This document shows positions 26,077 through 34,726 of a DNA stretch of 64,000 bases, piece after piece; position 1 is the first letter of the stretch, and each line of letters begins with the position of its first letter. The stretch lies in the NCBI RefSeq assembly GCF_001653135.1, contig NZ_BDDS01000008.1, forward strand, positions 124,001 through 188,000, in the 5' to 3' direction. The notes under the pieces are model-generated. The model searched no databases. It saw nothing but the letters and a program-made list of their open reading frames with translations, and had not been told where the DNA came from. The DNA is from Pseudoalteromonas neustonica (GTDB lineage Bacteria > Pseudomonadota > Gammaproteobacteria > Enterobacterales > Alteromonadaceae). The position numbers and the translations under genes are program-made.

Positions 26077-27270
26077 CTATGCAATGCTCTTACCAGTAGT
26101 TCCATATTTACCAATAGCAGATTTGACTACTAAACGTACCATTAGTATCAGTAAAATGACCCCACTGAGCAAAGTTAACCAATGCGGCAATACCTGATGC
26201 TCCTCACCTAGCAATGGCGTAACTACAAAACCAAATTCAGCAACAAGGTAATCAGTTAAAAAGCCAAACAGTAATGCAACGCCTATTACCCCTGTTAAAT
26301 AGGCTGCAACAGCTCGCCTACCAAGTTCGTTTGCTACAACGCCAAGAGTAGCTATGTTGGTTGCAGGGCCCGCCAACATAAAGACCAAAACTGCCCCTGG
26401 TGCAACACCACTTAATAATAATCCAGCCGCAATAGGGGTTGAGGCAGTGGCACAAATATACATTGGAATACTAATCAATATCACCACTAGCATTGCCAAA
26501 ATACCACTCCCCCACTGAGTTAAAAATGACTCAGGTACGAAAGTTTGAACCAATGCCGCAAAAAATAAACCAATCATGAGCCATTTCATTGTATCTGATA
26601 GCAACTTATTACAACTAAAGCTTACTGCTTGTTTAAACTTCTCCCATTGCGTATCAGTCACCGTGTCTGTCGTATCACAACAACTTGGTTCATTAATTTG
26701 TTTGGCTGTCTCTGCGCTTGGTGCGCAACATGTCTCACTTTCTACCTTTATTGAACCTGTACTTGATGAACAACAGCTAGGTTTTACTGTCGGTTCAGGT
26801 TGTTTCTTTGAGCAACAACTTGGTTTCCCCGCTAAGCCCTCATCACTTTTTAGATCAATTGGTTGCTCATCCTTTGTATCTCGCCCAACTAAAACACCTG
26901 CAACGATTGCGCTACAAATTGCTGCGATTGGACGAATAACGGCCATAAATGGGCCCAATAAAACGTATGATACAGATACCGAGTCAACCCCAGTTTCTGG
27001 CGTTGAGACTAAAAATGCAGTTGTTGCGCTTTTTGACGCGCCCGCACGTCTTAACCCTATGGCAGCAGGGATAACACCACATGAACATAAAGGCATTGGC
27101 GCACCAATCAGTGCGGCTTTAACCGTGGTCCAGAAACCTTCTTTCCCCAAATGCTTGTTAAGAAAGTTAACAGGTAAATAAACATTAAGCATGCCAGCGA
27201 TCAGCAAACCAAGCATTAACCAAGGCGCAGATAATAAAAATAGCTGCCAAAAATTATTGAGTAAGTCCAT
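26077..27270 (-). CDS. SO_0444-type Cu/Zn efflux permease (ArsP/DUF318 fold) with Cys-pair loop
   Basis: A 397-residue inner-membrane permease with two four-to-five-helix halves. The first half contains the motif GAPMPLCSCGVIPAAIGLR and STPETG; the second has PMYICATASTPIAAGLL and AGPATNIATLG, the family's inverted repeat signatures. Between them a cytoplasmic linker (about residues 140-205) carries four CC pairs (PSCCSKK, PSCCSSS, ETCCAPS, PSCCDTT), a probable soft-metal relay. It overlaps the ZntR-like regulator by 17 nt, and the pair shares a MerR-type promoter, supporting zinc, cadmium, lead or copper efflux. The metal is not determined by sequence. Confidence 0.88.
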   Translation of the reverse strand: MDLLNNFWQLFLLSAPWLMLGLLIAGMLNVYLPVNFLNKHLGKEGFWTTVKAALIGAPMPLCSCGVIPAAIGLRRAGASKSATTAFLVSTPETGVDSVSVSYVLLGPFMAVIRPIAAICSAIVAGVLVGRDTKDEQPIDLKSDEGLAGKPSCCSKKQPEPTVKPSCCSSSTGSIKVESETCCAPSAETAKQINEPSCCDTTDTVTDTQWEKFKQAVSFSCNKLLSDTMKWLMIGLFFAALVQTFVPESFLTQWGSGILAMLVVILISIPMYICATASTPIAAGLLLSGVAPGAVLVFMLAGPATNIATLGVVANELGRRAVAAYLTGVIGVALLFGFLTDYLVAEFGFVVTPLLGEEHQVLPHWLTLLSGVILLILMVRLVVKSAIGKYGTTGKSIA

Positions 27271-27667
27271 CGATATCCTCCAAAGTAGTTAATATAGAGC
27301 AGTTATCTGCGGGCTCTTCACCGCCACAGCATTTGTCAGCTAAAACAGATAATGACTGATGAAAGCGCGTTAATTCAGCAATGCGCACTGCAACAAGATC
27401 TCGCTTTTGTAAGGTTAAATTTTTAACTTCGTGGCATGAATGCTGCTGTTTATGAAATTTAATTTGCAGTAACTCTTTAATTTCTGACAAACTAAAACCG
27501 ACATTCTTTGCGCGTAAAATAAACTTCATTTGTTTTAAGTCTGTCTGGCTATAATCACGATACCCAGATTGTGTCCGCGATGTAGCCGTTAACAAAGCAT
27601 GCTTTTCGTAGTACCTTAATGTATCTGTTGAGACACCTAACTGGCTTGCAAATTCGCCTATTTTCAT
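27254..27667 (-). CDS. ZntR-like MerR family metal-responsive regulator
   Basis: A 137-residue dimeric activator. The helix-turn-helix MKIGEFASQLGVSTDTLRYYEK is at the N-terminus, followed by the dimerisation helix with metal ligands in QQHSCHEVK and KCCGGEEPADNCSIL, which align with the ZntR cysteines HTCQE, ACCG and VYCSIL. This points to Zn/Cd/Pb rather than Cu (CueR lacks the CC pair of this kind). I use the ATG at 27667, which has GGAG at about 6 nt; ATGs at 27670 and 27694 are also in frame. It autoregulates with the permease. Confidence 0.9.
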   Translation of the reverse strand: MKIGEFASQLGVSTDTLRYYEKHALLTATSRTQSGYRDYSQTDLKQMKFILRAKNVGFSLSEIKELLQIKFHKQQHSCHEVKNLTLQKRDLVAVRIAELTRFHQSLSVLADKCCGGEEPADNCSILTTLEDIDGLTQ

Positions 27668-27703
27668 CATCGTCTCCAATGAATTTTTTATCAACTTTTA
27701 CTT

Positions 27704-27735
27704 ACTATAAACCTTAGAGCACACACTAAGGTCAA
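27704..27735 (-). promoter_or_regulatory. MerR-type promoter and operator for regulator-permease operon
   Basis: A perfect interrupted palindrome ACCTTAG-N8-CTAAGGT (27711-27732) lies between a minus-strand -35 TTGACC (27730-27735) and -10 TATAGT (27704-27709). The spacer is 20 bp, the over-long spacing that MerR-family activators correct by bending DNA. Confidence 0.88.
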
Positions 27736-27767
27736 GTATTTATAATTTTTATTTTAAAGGAAATAGT

Positions 27768-28712
27768 ATGAATATCACTCTACTCGATAGCGATACTTTA
27801 GCAGGCACTTCACTTAAGCCTTTTCAAGAGCTTGGTAAGTTTAAAAGCTACCCTCTAACGAGCACTGAGCAAGTTATTACTCATAGCCTAGGTGCCGATG
27901 TGTTGATCACTAATAAAGTTGTACTTAATCGCGAGACGCTCGCACAACTCCCCGCAGTTAAACTTATTTGCGTTGCAGCAACTGGCACAAATAATGTCGA
28001 CTTAATCGCAGCGAAAGAGCTTGGCATTGCAGTCGCCAATGTAGCTGGATATTCTACACCTAGCGTTGTTCAACACACTTTTGCATTAATTACTAACTTG
28101 CTCGGTAATACACATCGCTATATTAATGATTGCCAACAGGGGCAGTGGCAGCAAAGCCAAATGTTTTGCCGTCTTGATTATAGTTTTAACGAAATTGCGG
28201 GTAAAACATTAGCGATTATTGGTTATGGTTCATTAGGTAAAGCCGTTGCAACTGTAGCCAATGCATTTGGCGCACACGTCATTCTTGCTGAGCGTAAAAA
28301 CCATCCCGTTAGGCAAGGCCGCACTGAATTTTATCAAGCAATAAAAAGCGCTGATATTATTAGCGTACATTGCCCTTTAACTGATGAAAGCCGAGATCTA
28401 ATTAGCGCAGAAGAGCTAAGTATGATGAAGCCCTGTGCTATTTTAATTAATACAGCCAGAGGCGGTATTGTAAATGAAGCTGACTTAGCCCATGCACTCG
28501 CTGAGAATCAAATTGCTGCAGCTGGGGTTGATGTGTTAACGAAGGAGCCTGCCACTGACACTAACCCGCTAGCAGGTTATCAAGGCCACAACTTAATTTT
28601 AACCCCTCACATTGCATGGGCCAGTGAAGAGTCAATCATTCGCCTAGTTAAACAGATAAGCTTGAATATCAGTGCATTTAGCCAAGGTGAGAGCCGTAAT
28701 AGACTGGTCTAA
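27768..28712 (+). CDS. D-isomer-specific 2-hydroxyacid dehydrogenase (hydroxypyruvate reductase-like)
   Basis: A 314-residue NAD(P)H-dependent dehydrogenase. The nucleotide-binding loop is LAIIGYGSLGKAVATVANAFG, and the catalytic triad is visible as Arg in LINTARGGIVNEADL, Glu in DVLTKEPA and His in TPHIAWAS. N-terminal catalytic domain NKVVLNRETLAQLPAVKLICVAATGTNNVD and VANVAGYSTPSVVQHTFALI resemble glycerate dehydrogenase HprA of Vibrio and Pseudomonas. AAAGGAAA precedes the ATG. It is divergent from the metal regulator, but nothing suggests shared function. Confidence 0.92.
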   Translation: MNITLLDSDTLAGTSLKPFQELGKFKSYPLTSTEQVITHSLGADVLITNKVVLNRETLAQLPAVKLICVAATGTNNVDLIAAKELGIAVANVAGYSTPSVVQHTFALITNLLGNTHRYINDCQQGQWQQSQMFCRLDYSFNEIAGKTLAIIGYGSLGKAVATVANAFGAHVILAERKNHPVRQGRTEFYQAIKSADIISVHCPLTDESRDLISAEELSMMKPCAILINTARGGIVNEADLAHALAENQIAAAGVDVLTKEPATDTNPLAGYQGHNLILTPHIAWASEESIIRLVKQISLNISAFSQGESRNRLV

Positions 28713-28735
28713 TAGACTAATTATTAGTTATAAAT

Positions 28736-28772
28736 ACCATATACGATATGCTATTCACACATGGTATATGGT
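28736..28772. repeat. Inverted repeat downstream of 2-hydroxyacid dehydrogenase
   Basis: ACCATATAC (28736-28744) and GTATATGGT (28764-28772) form a 9-bp stem with a 19-nt loop and no T-run. Function unclear. Confidence 0.4.
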
Positions 28773-28875
28773 TTCAAAAAACCTAACACACTGATTTTAA
28801 ACAAGCTAAAAACTTGGCCAGCTATTTGCTAAATATTCAATAATAAATACCGTACTTAGCATCAGGGCAAATATA

Positions 28876-29253
28876 ATGAAAAAAACACTTTTAATCGCAG
28901 CACTTACAATACCATTTTTAACTGGATGCGTTATTGCAGTATCAGATGGTGAAGCAGAAACACATTGGGCAGGCGGTGATACATCTAGCTGGGAAAAGCA
29001 CCACAAATATAATCGAGAGGCTATTGCAAATATTGATTTAGATAGCAGTTATCAATCTGTTTTAAGTAAACTTAAAACGCCTAACTTCTCTGAGCTGTTA
29101 AAAAAGAATGATGATGTGTATCAGGTGTTATTTTACGCCACTCACAGCATTCACTCTGACGGTAAAATGACCAAAGATGAGTGCACTGCGCTTGTATTTA
29201 AAAATGAGAAACTCATTGGGGTGGGCGATACCATCTATAAATCACTTAACTAA
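28876..29253 (+). CDS. DUF3192 lipoprotein
   Basis: A 125-residue lipoprotein: signal MKKTLLIAALTIPFLTGC with a lipobox ending at Cys18. The body has the DUF3192 pattern, with LKTPNFSELLKKNDDVYQVLFYATHSIHSDGKMTKDECTALVFKNEKLIGVGD, a small SmpA/OmlA-like sandwich (a conserved 'PDF', 'Y.VLFY' and 'DG..TKDECT'). The family is common in Vibrio, Shewanella and Pseudoalteromonas and uncharacterised. The residue after the lipobox Cys is Val rather than Asp, so outer-membrane sorting is likely by the Lol rule (inference). Confidence 0.85.
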   Translation: MKKTLLIAALTIPFLTGCVIAVSDGEAETHWAGGDTSSWEKHHKYNREAIANIDLDSSYQSVLSKLKTPNFSELLKKNDDVYQVLFYATHSIHSDGKMTKDECTALVFKNEKLIGVGDTIYKSLN

Positions 29254-29258
29254 CATTT

Positions 29259-29685
29259 ATACCAATCTGCGTAGATATGGGGTCTATTTAACGACAAGAA
29301 AATTGCGCTATACCTAGGCAGAAATTTTTATATCTAGGGCGTGTTGACCTTTCGTGATTAATTTTGCAGCAGTATGTTTGGTATTTAGGCAAGACAGCGC
29401 CTATGCAGTGTGGTTGTTCCCCATAAATAGGCGATAACGCAGTATAAATGCCAAACATGCGCTGCCCAAAGGGTTCTTCCTAGGGGCGATTGACTCTTTG
29501 TTGCTCGGTTTTGACTTAGCCCGCTGGGTTACAAACCTCACGCCGCGATTAAATCGCCCCTAGATTGAACAAATTTCAATCCACAAAGGTCAACACGCCC
29601 TAGTTGTTCTAAATAAAAAATTTTTAACGACGTTATAGCGTGATTTAATTCGTTAAATTGTTCAAATATTTATGCAGATTGGTAT
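29259..29685. repeat. Host intergenic repeat with 12-bp terminal inverted repeats, interrupted by a MITE
   Basis: The ends ATACCAATCTGC (29259-29270) and GCAGATTGGTAT (29674-29685) are exact inverted repeats. Without the inserted element the repeat is about 161 bp. Its right half (from TTGTTCTAAATAAAAA to the right end) recurs nearly unchanged at 53046-53127. No coding potential. Confidence 0.85.
29338..29599. mobile_element. MITE-like foldback element, copy 1 (262 bp)
   Basis: Terminal inverted repeats GGCGTGTTGACCTTT...AAAGGTCAACACGCC flank a non-coding, highly self-complementary interior (GTTTGGTATTTAGGC against GCCAAACATGCGCTGCC). CTAG lies on each side (29334-29337, 29600-29603), consistent with a 4-bp target duplication. 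The second copy at 52757-53022 is about 85-90 percent alike by eye, varying mostly in the right-hand part. A transposase of the IS5 kind, which favours CTAG-like targets, may mobilise it; none is in the window. Confidence 0.88.
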
Positions 29686-29691
29686 TATCTG

Positions 29692-29894
29692 CCTAAACCA
29701 CCTCAAGATGCGAGGGTCGTTGGAATTAAAAGCGATTTAGACAAGACATTAGTTGCAAGTAATAGTGGTTCTATTTTTAAAATCAACCCCTTATAAAAGT
29801 AACGCAGTATAAATCGCTTTTAAACTAACCCATTGGGCGGTTCACAGGCACCTGTGAAACGCTGAATTCTGCATCTTGAGGTGCCTTGGGTATA
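29692..29894. repeat. Dispersed palindromic repeat with ACCTCAAGATGC ends
   Basis: CCACCTCAAGATGC near 29698 and GCATCTTGAGGTGCC at 29871-29885 are inverted ends about 200 bp apart. Inside are a second inverted pair AAAGCGATTTA/TAAATCGCTTT and a perfect hairpin TTCACAGG-CA-CCTGTGAA (29841-29858). There is no open frame of note. A truncated relative lies at 17292-17340. Together with the MITE this fills the 730-bp gap between genes. Confidence 0.75.
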
Positions 29895-29982
29895 TTGCGC
29901 TGGGTAGATAACAATCTACCCATGATTTTATTTTAACTAACTACAACATTGAAAGCTTTTAAAAACCTAACTCGCTCTTTTA

Positions 29983-30897
29983 TTATTGCGTTCGAATGAC
30001 ACGCGCAACAATGATATCTCGACCAGCATCTTTCGCTTGATATAACCCTAAATCAGCCTCTTCTAACAGTGTATGTTCGCCATATACTTGGCCGCACTCT
30101 GTTGTCGCAACACCAATACTTATTGTTATATGATCAGCATTTAATGATGCCTTATGCGGAATATTCAATCCGTTGACTGCATCTCTTAACTTATTTGCAA
30201 ACTGCAACGCTTCATTTTTTCCCATATCGGGTAAAACTGCAGCAAACTCTTCTCCCCCATAACGCGCAACAAAATCACTTGCACGCTCACATTCGCCCAC
30301 TAATGCATGCGCAATACGTTTCAAGCAGTCATCTCCAGCACGGTGGCCATAACAATCGTTGTAACGTTTAAAGTGATCTATATCCATAAGTAAAACTGAT
30401 AATGGGGTTCCAGCTCGGCGGCTTCGTCGCCACTCCCGAGATAAGTTTTCATCCAAATAACGCCTATTTGGGATTTCCGTCAAACCATCAATGGATGCTA
30501 GCATTTCAAGTAAGTCATTTTTCTGTTTTATAAGTAATTGATTTCTGACACGAGCTTTTACAATTGTAGGGCTAAAAGGTTTTGCAATATAATCCATAGC
30601 ACCTAGTTCAAACCCTTTAGCTTCATCATCATGACTTGTATTGGCCGAAATAAAAATAACGGGGAGAGCTTGAGTTGATGGATTTTCTTTTAACTGAATT
30701 AATACCTCATAGCCACTAATACCAGGCATCACTATATCAAGTATAATTAAATCAACCGCTGTCGATTTTAAAAAAGTGAGTGCTTTTTCACCATTTTCAA
30801 CCAAGAAAGTATCATGCTCACTTGCAAGTGTTTTCTCCAATACCAATCGATTTAGAGGATCATCATCAACAATAAGTATTTTAGCTCTTTTTAACAT
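29983..30897 (-). CDS. PleD-like response regulator with active-type GGDEF domain
   Basis: A 304-residue cytoplasmic protein. The receiver domain (1-125) has the DD acid pocket in ILIVDDDPLN and the phospho-acceptor Asp near residue 54 in LIILDIVMPGISG. The GGDEF domain has the intact motif GGEEF (about 211-215) preceded five residues earlier by RASD, a full RxxD inhibitory I-site, so it is predicted to be a product-inhibited diguanylate cyclase. It overlaps the end of the upstream hybrid kinase by 17 nt, so the kinase is its likely phosphodonor. Confidence 0.94.
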   Translation of the reverse strand: MLKRAKILIVDDDPLNRLVLEKTLASEHDTFLVENGEKALTFLKSTAVDLIILDIVMPGISGYEVLIQLKENPSTQALPVIFISANTSHDDEAKGFELGAMDYIAKPFSPTIVKARVRNQLLIKQKNDLLEMLASIDGLTEIPNRRYLDENLSREWRRSRRAGTPLSVLLMDIDHFKRYNDCYGHRAGDDCLKRIAHALVGECERASDFVARYGGEEFAAVLPDMGKNEALQFANKLRDAVNGLNIPHKASLNADHITISIGVATTECGQVYGEHTLLEEADLGLYQAKDAGRDIIVARVIRTQ

Positions 30898-33800
30898 CTG
30901 CTAGTCCTTGTATCTGGATATAAGCCATGGCTTGTTTTAACTCCTGTATAAGTTGATCCTGTAATAATGGATCGGCTTCTTTCAAGGCGCGTAACTTATA
31001 CTCTAGTTGCTTAGCCAACTCTGAGAGCCTGCAAAATCCTAGGTTTCCTGATACGCCTTTAATGCTATGCACTAACCGTTCCAGTTCTCTTGGTTGATTA
31101 TATGTTATTAATTTATTTAGGTGATCATTACATAATTTAGCAAACTTCCCCAGCATAACCAGTAATAAATCACTATCACCGGAGAATTGTTCCAATGCAA
31201 AAGATCCATCATAAAAATTGGGGATTTCAATTTCAAGATCATTAATTGCTTGCAATAAAGTAGGGGCTATTACGGGCTTTGTTAGGTGTTTATTCATTCC
31301 TGCAGCTAATGAACGATCTTCGTCTGCTTGTTCACAATGGGCCGTTAGCGCAAAAATCGGCAACTGCTGTTGATCATATTGCTTACGCAGCAATTGCGCT
31401 GCCTGTAAGCCATCCATTTCTGGCATTTGTATATCCATTAGAATGAGATCTGGCATTATTTTCTTGACTAACTCCAAGCCTAACAAAGCACTTGTCGCCG
31501 TAAGTACATTAATATTAGCTTGAGTTAAAACATTACTAATAATATCGATATTAAGCTGATTATCATCAATCACAAGCACTAACATCCCTTTAATATTTAG
31601 GGGGGGAGCTTGTATCGGCGCTTTTATTCCGGCATTACTAAATAATGCCACTGGTTGCATAAGACGCTGTACTAATGCACTACTTTTAATAATGTAAATA
31701 GGAATATTAGCAATAGAGGACAGTGTTATCGTTTGGCTAGTTTGAATAACGTAAAGGGATATATTATGTGTGATTATTGCAGTTTTTTGGTATTCGCAGC
31801 TCAGTAACGTTGATACGTCAACATCGCTGATTATAACTTTCTGGTAATCAGTGAGCATTACATTTTTACCTACGTCCGCGATACGGCTAAAATGTAAGTC
31901 TGTCATTGGTGCAAGCGCATTCGATAAATTCGTTTCAGCCAGATCGTAAACAACTAAGGTGTTACGCCACAGAGTTGGCACCTCTGTATCAGGAGCATTG
32001 AATGCAATGCTGAAATAAAACTCGCTCCCCACTCCTTTTGCACTTTTTAGCGCAATTTCAGAACCCATTAATGCAATTTCGTGCTTTACGATGGCTAACC
32101 CTAAGCCTACACCTTGGTGGGTGCGTGTCAGTGATTCATCACCTTGGGTAAATGCGTCAAATAACCGACTTTGGTCAGCTTTACCAATACCTATTCCGGT
32201 GTCAATCACCCTAAAGCAAACATGCTGTAGTGCAGAGCCAGTCTCTCTACTTTGCAACTTGAGAGTGACGCATCCTCGCTCTGTAAATTTAACTGCATTT
32301 GTCAGCAGATTACCCAGAACTTGCTCTAAACGAATATAATCACCAATCAATTGCGCTGATATATCAGGGTCAACTTCGATCTTAAATGTCAATCCTTTTT
32401 GCTGGCATAGCCCGGTCAATAAGCTTTCGCAGCTATCAATTAATGTTACGAGATCAAACGTGACCATTTCTAGGCGGACTGAGCTATTTTCTACACGAGC
32501 AAAATCGAGCATTCGATTTAACATCGTTAATAAGCTTTGTGCTGAATTCTTTGCTTGCACTGCATATTGCTGTTGTTGGTTTGTGATCCCCTGCTGAGTG
32601 ATCATGTCAATCAACCCAGTAACTGCGTTTAGAGGCGTACGTATTTCATGGCTCAAATTAGCGATAAAGCGACTTTTAGCTTCGGTTGCCCGCTCAGCAT
32701 CCTGTTTAGCTTGTGTCAAAGCGCTAATATCTTGAATATGAATAACATAATAATAAGGAGCTTGCTGAGCATCCCACACTAACGACACACTGAGTTGCCA
32801 CCAGCTTTGCAGCTCTTGTTGCGCAAGAGTAAGATGGTAAACCTTCTTTTTTTCACTCAATAATAATGCAAGCAGTGACTCAATTTCCTGCCATTGGCCT
32901 GCCCCAAATAAATCAGCTAAAGGCATTGCCTCCTCAGCTTGCTCAATCTTAAAAAGCTTACGGGCAGTTTTATTCAATTGTAATACGGTATGCTCAAGTG
33001 ACAGCAAAATAACACCGTTTGCAGCATATTCAATAGCGCTTCTAAACTTTGATTCAGAAGCCCTTAATGCTAATAAAGCCTGTTGCTGCGCTGTAATATC
33101 ACGGCCAATTCCCATGGTCCCCAATAAATGGTTTTGATCATTATAAAAAGGCGCGATTGTTAATTGAAACGTTTGCTGCGGTGTTTCTATTCGTTGTTCT
33201 GCTTTACTTCTCGTTTTTAAAACATGCTGCTCTAACTCATTAATATGATGGCTATCATCGCTGATATCACAAAGCTGCTGGCCCACCAGCTGACCTTGCT
33301 CAATGCCTATGTATTTTTCATATGCACGATTACACCCTAAAAATGAACCGTCGATATTTTTAAAGTAAATTAAGTCAGGTACGCTATTTAGCATAGTATT
33401 AAGTAATGCTAAATGGCGTTCTTTTGCTTCATAACTACGTGCCAACTCTCTCGTTTTTATTTTTACTTGAGCATCTAGTTCAGTATTTGCTAGCTGTAAG
33501 GATTCTACTAATTGCTGATTTTCATTAAGCACTCGTTTTATTCTGCTAAACCAAGGCTGCCAATTTATGGGTATACGATAATCTAAATTGTCACTATAGC
33601 GCTCATCATTTTGCTCAAGGAAAGCCATTAAATACGTCATTGGCTTAACAAAAATACGACGACTTAGCCAAAACACCACACTGAACATCATCACTAAAAA
33701 AACACTTAAAAAAACAAACTCTATAATGACCTCATAGCGAATAGGCGGCACCAACTGGTAATGAGATTCAAAATATGCGGCATAAACGGGTTGCCGTTTT

Positions 33801-34684
33801 TTATCTTGAAAAACAACTAAATTATCACGACTGTCCCACTCTCCTTGCATTGGTTTTACCGGTCTTGAAGATGACCAATACTGATCAAGCTCAGAGACAT
33901 TTCCAATCTCATTCACAGAGCTGGCAATAACCGTATTCGCCTCAGTTAAAAATATATACTCACCGTTTTTTGATGATATTTTTCTTAACCAATCAGAAAC
34001 AGCCCCCAGATCATAGATTAAAATTATATAGTCTTGACTACCTTGCTCTCGCTGCTTACCTATCGCAAAATACTTTTTATCATCAAGCTTAATAATGCGG
34101 CTTGAGGAAAGCATGTTTTCTCTAAAATCAGGACGCAAACCACCATCAAGTATCTGTGTTAATAAGATACTGCTATCGTCATCCCGACGCTTAACATACG
34201 CAAAACCTTGCTCATTTACATAAGCAACAGCCGCCAATGACTGAATTAATGACAGCGCTGTATTAAAAGCAGGCCCTAGCGCAATTACATGCTGCCATTT
34301 TGCGAGCGCATTAGGTGTTGAGGAAAATTTTTCTTGGCCTACAATCTCCCCTCCACCAGAGGGAATTTTGCGATAATAATAGTTTTCTAATTGATTAACG
34401 TCTTCTAACCACTGGCCGTCAAATTGATAAGATAAGGGTTGTTCATATTGTAAAAATAAAGTGCTGACTAAGTCTTCCGCAGCTTCCATACGATATTCAA
34501 GTTGTGCTGCCAGTGTAATAAAGTCTGCTTCACGTTTAGCAACCGTTCGATCTAATTTAATAGTATATAAATGTAAGCAGAGTAAAAAAGCCACTAGCAG
34601 TGGCACTATAAGCGCAACGGCTAATGAGCGGTAGTAGTGTTTTAATGGTAAAAAGTCCAACAGACTGCCTATTTCTTGACCCAA
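30881..34684 (-). CDS. Hybrid sensor histidine kinase with receiver and Hpt domains
   Basis: A 1267-residue inner-membrane protein. TM1 (about 20-42) and TM2 (about 325-345) bracket a roughly 280-residue periplasmic sensor domain of Cache-like appearance. Two PAS domains follow (LDLIYFKNIDGSFLGCNRAYEKYIG is cut here to its core: IYFKNIDGSFLGCNRAYE), then HisKA with SHEIRTPLN (His about 678), HATPase, a receiver with LILMDIQMPEMDG (Asp about 1081) and an Hpt domain with LVHSIKGVSG (His about 1206). All phosphorelay residues are intact, giving a BarA/ArcB-like relay. The next gene, a GGDEF response regulator, overlaps it. Confidence 0.93.
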   Translation of the reverse strand: MGQEIGSLLDFLPLKHYYRSLAVALIVPLLVAFLLCLHLYTIKLDRTVAKREADFITLAAQLEYRMEAAEDLVSTLFLQYEQPLSYQFDGQWLEDVNQLENYYYRKIPSGGGEIVGQEKFSSTPNALAKWQHVIALGPAFNTALSLIQSLAAVAYVNEQGFAYVKRRDDDSSILLTQILDGGLRPDFRENMLSSSRIIKLDDKKYFAIGKQREQGSQDYIILIYDLGAVSDWLRKISSKNGEYIFLTEANTVIASSVNEIGNVSELDQYWSSSRPVKPMQGEWDSRDNLVVFQDKKRQPVYAAYFESHYQLVPPIRYEVIIEFVFLSVFLVMMFSVVFWLSRRIFVKPMTYLMAFLEQNDERYSDNLDYRIPINWQPWFSRIKRVLNENQQLVESLQLANTELDAQVKIKTRELARSYEAKERHLALLNTMLNSVPDLIYFKNIDGSFLGCNRAYEKYIGIEQGQLVGQQLCDISDDSHHINELEQHVLKTRSKAEQRIETPQQTFQLTIAPFYNDQNHLLGTMGIGRDITAQQQALLALRASESKFRSAIEYAANGVILLSLEHTVLQLNKTARKLFKIEQAEEAMPLADLFGAGQWQEIESLLALLLSEKKKVYHLTLAQQELQSWWQLSVSLVWDAQQAPYYYVIHIQDISALTQAKQDAERATEAKSRFIANLSHEIRTPLNAVTGLIDMITQQGITNQQQQYAVQAKNSAQSLLTMLNRMLDFARVENSSVRLEMVTFDLVTLIDSCESLLTGLCQQKGLTFKIEVDPDISAQLIGDYIRLEQVLGNLLTNAVKFTERGCVTLKLQSRETGSALQHVCFRVIDTGIGIGKADQSRLFDAFTQGDESLTRTHQGVGLGLAIVKHEIALMGSEIALKSAKGVGSEFYFSIAFNAPDTEVPTLWRNTLVVYDLAETNLSNALAPMTDLHFSRIADVGKNVMLTDYQKVIISDVDVSTLLSCEYQKTAIITHNISLYVIQTSQTITLSSIANIPIYIIKSSALVQRLMQPVALFSNAGIKAPIQAPPLNIKGMLVLVIDDNQLNIDIISNVLTQANINVLTATSALLGLELVKKIMPDLILMDIQMPEMDGLQAAQLLRKQYDQQQLPIFALTAHCEQADEDRSLAAGMNKHLTKPVIAPTLLQAINDLEIEIPNFYDGSFALEQFSGDSDLLLVMLGKFAKLCNDHLNKLITYNQPRELERLVHSIKGVSGNLGFCRLSELAKQLEYKLRALKEADPLLQDQLIQELKQAMAYIQIQGLADVKKS

Positions 34685-34726
34685 TAATCAGAGTTTAGAT
34701 TATCGAGCCAAGTACATTCACGCAAG

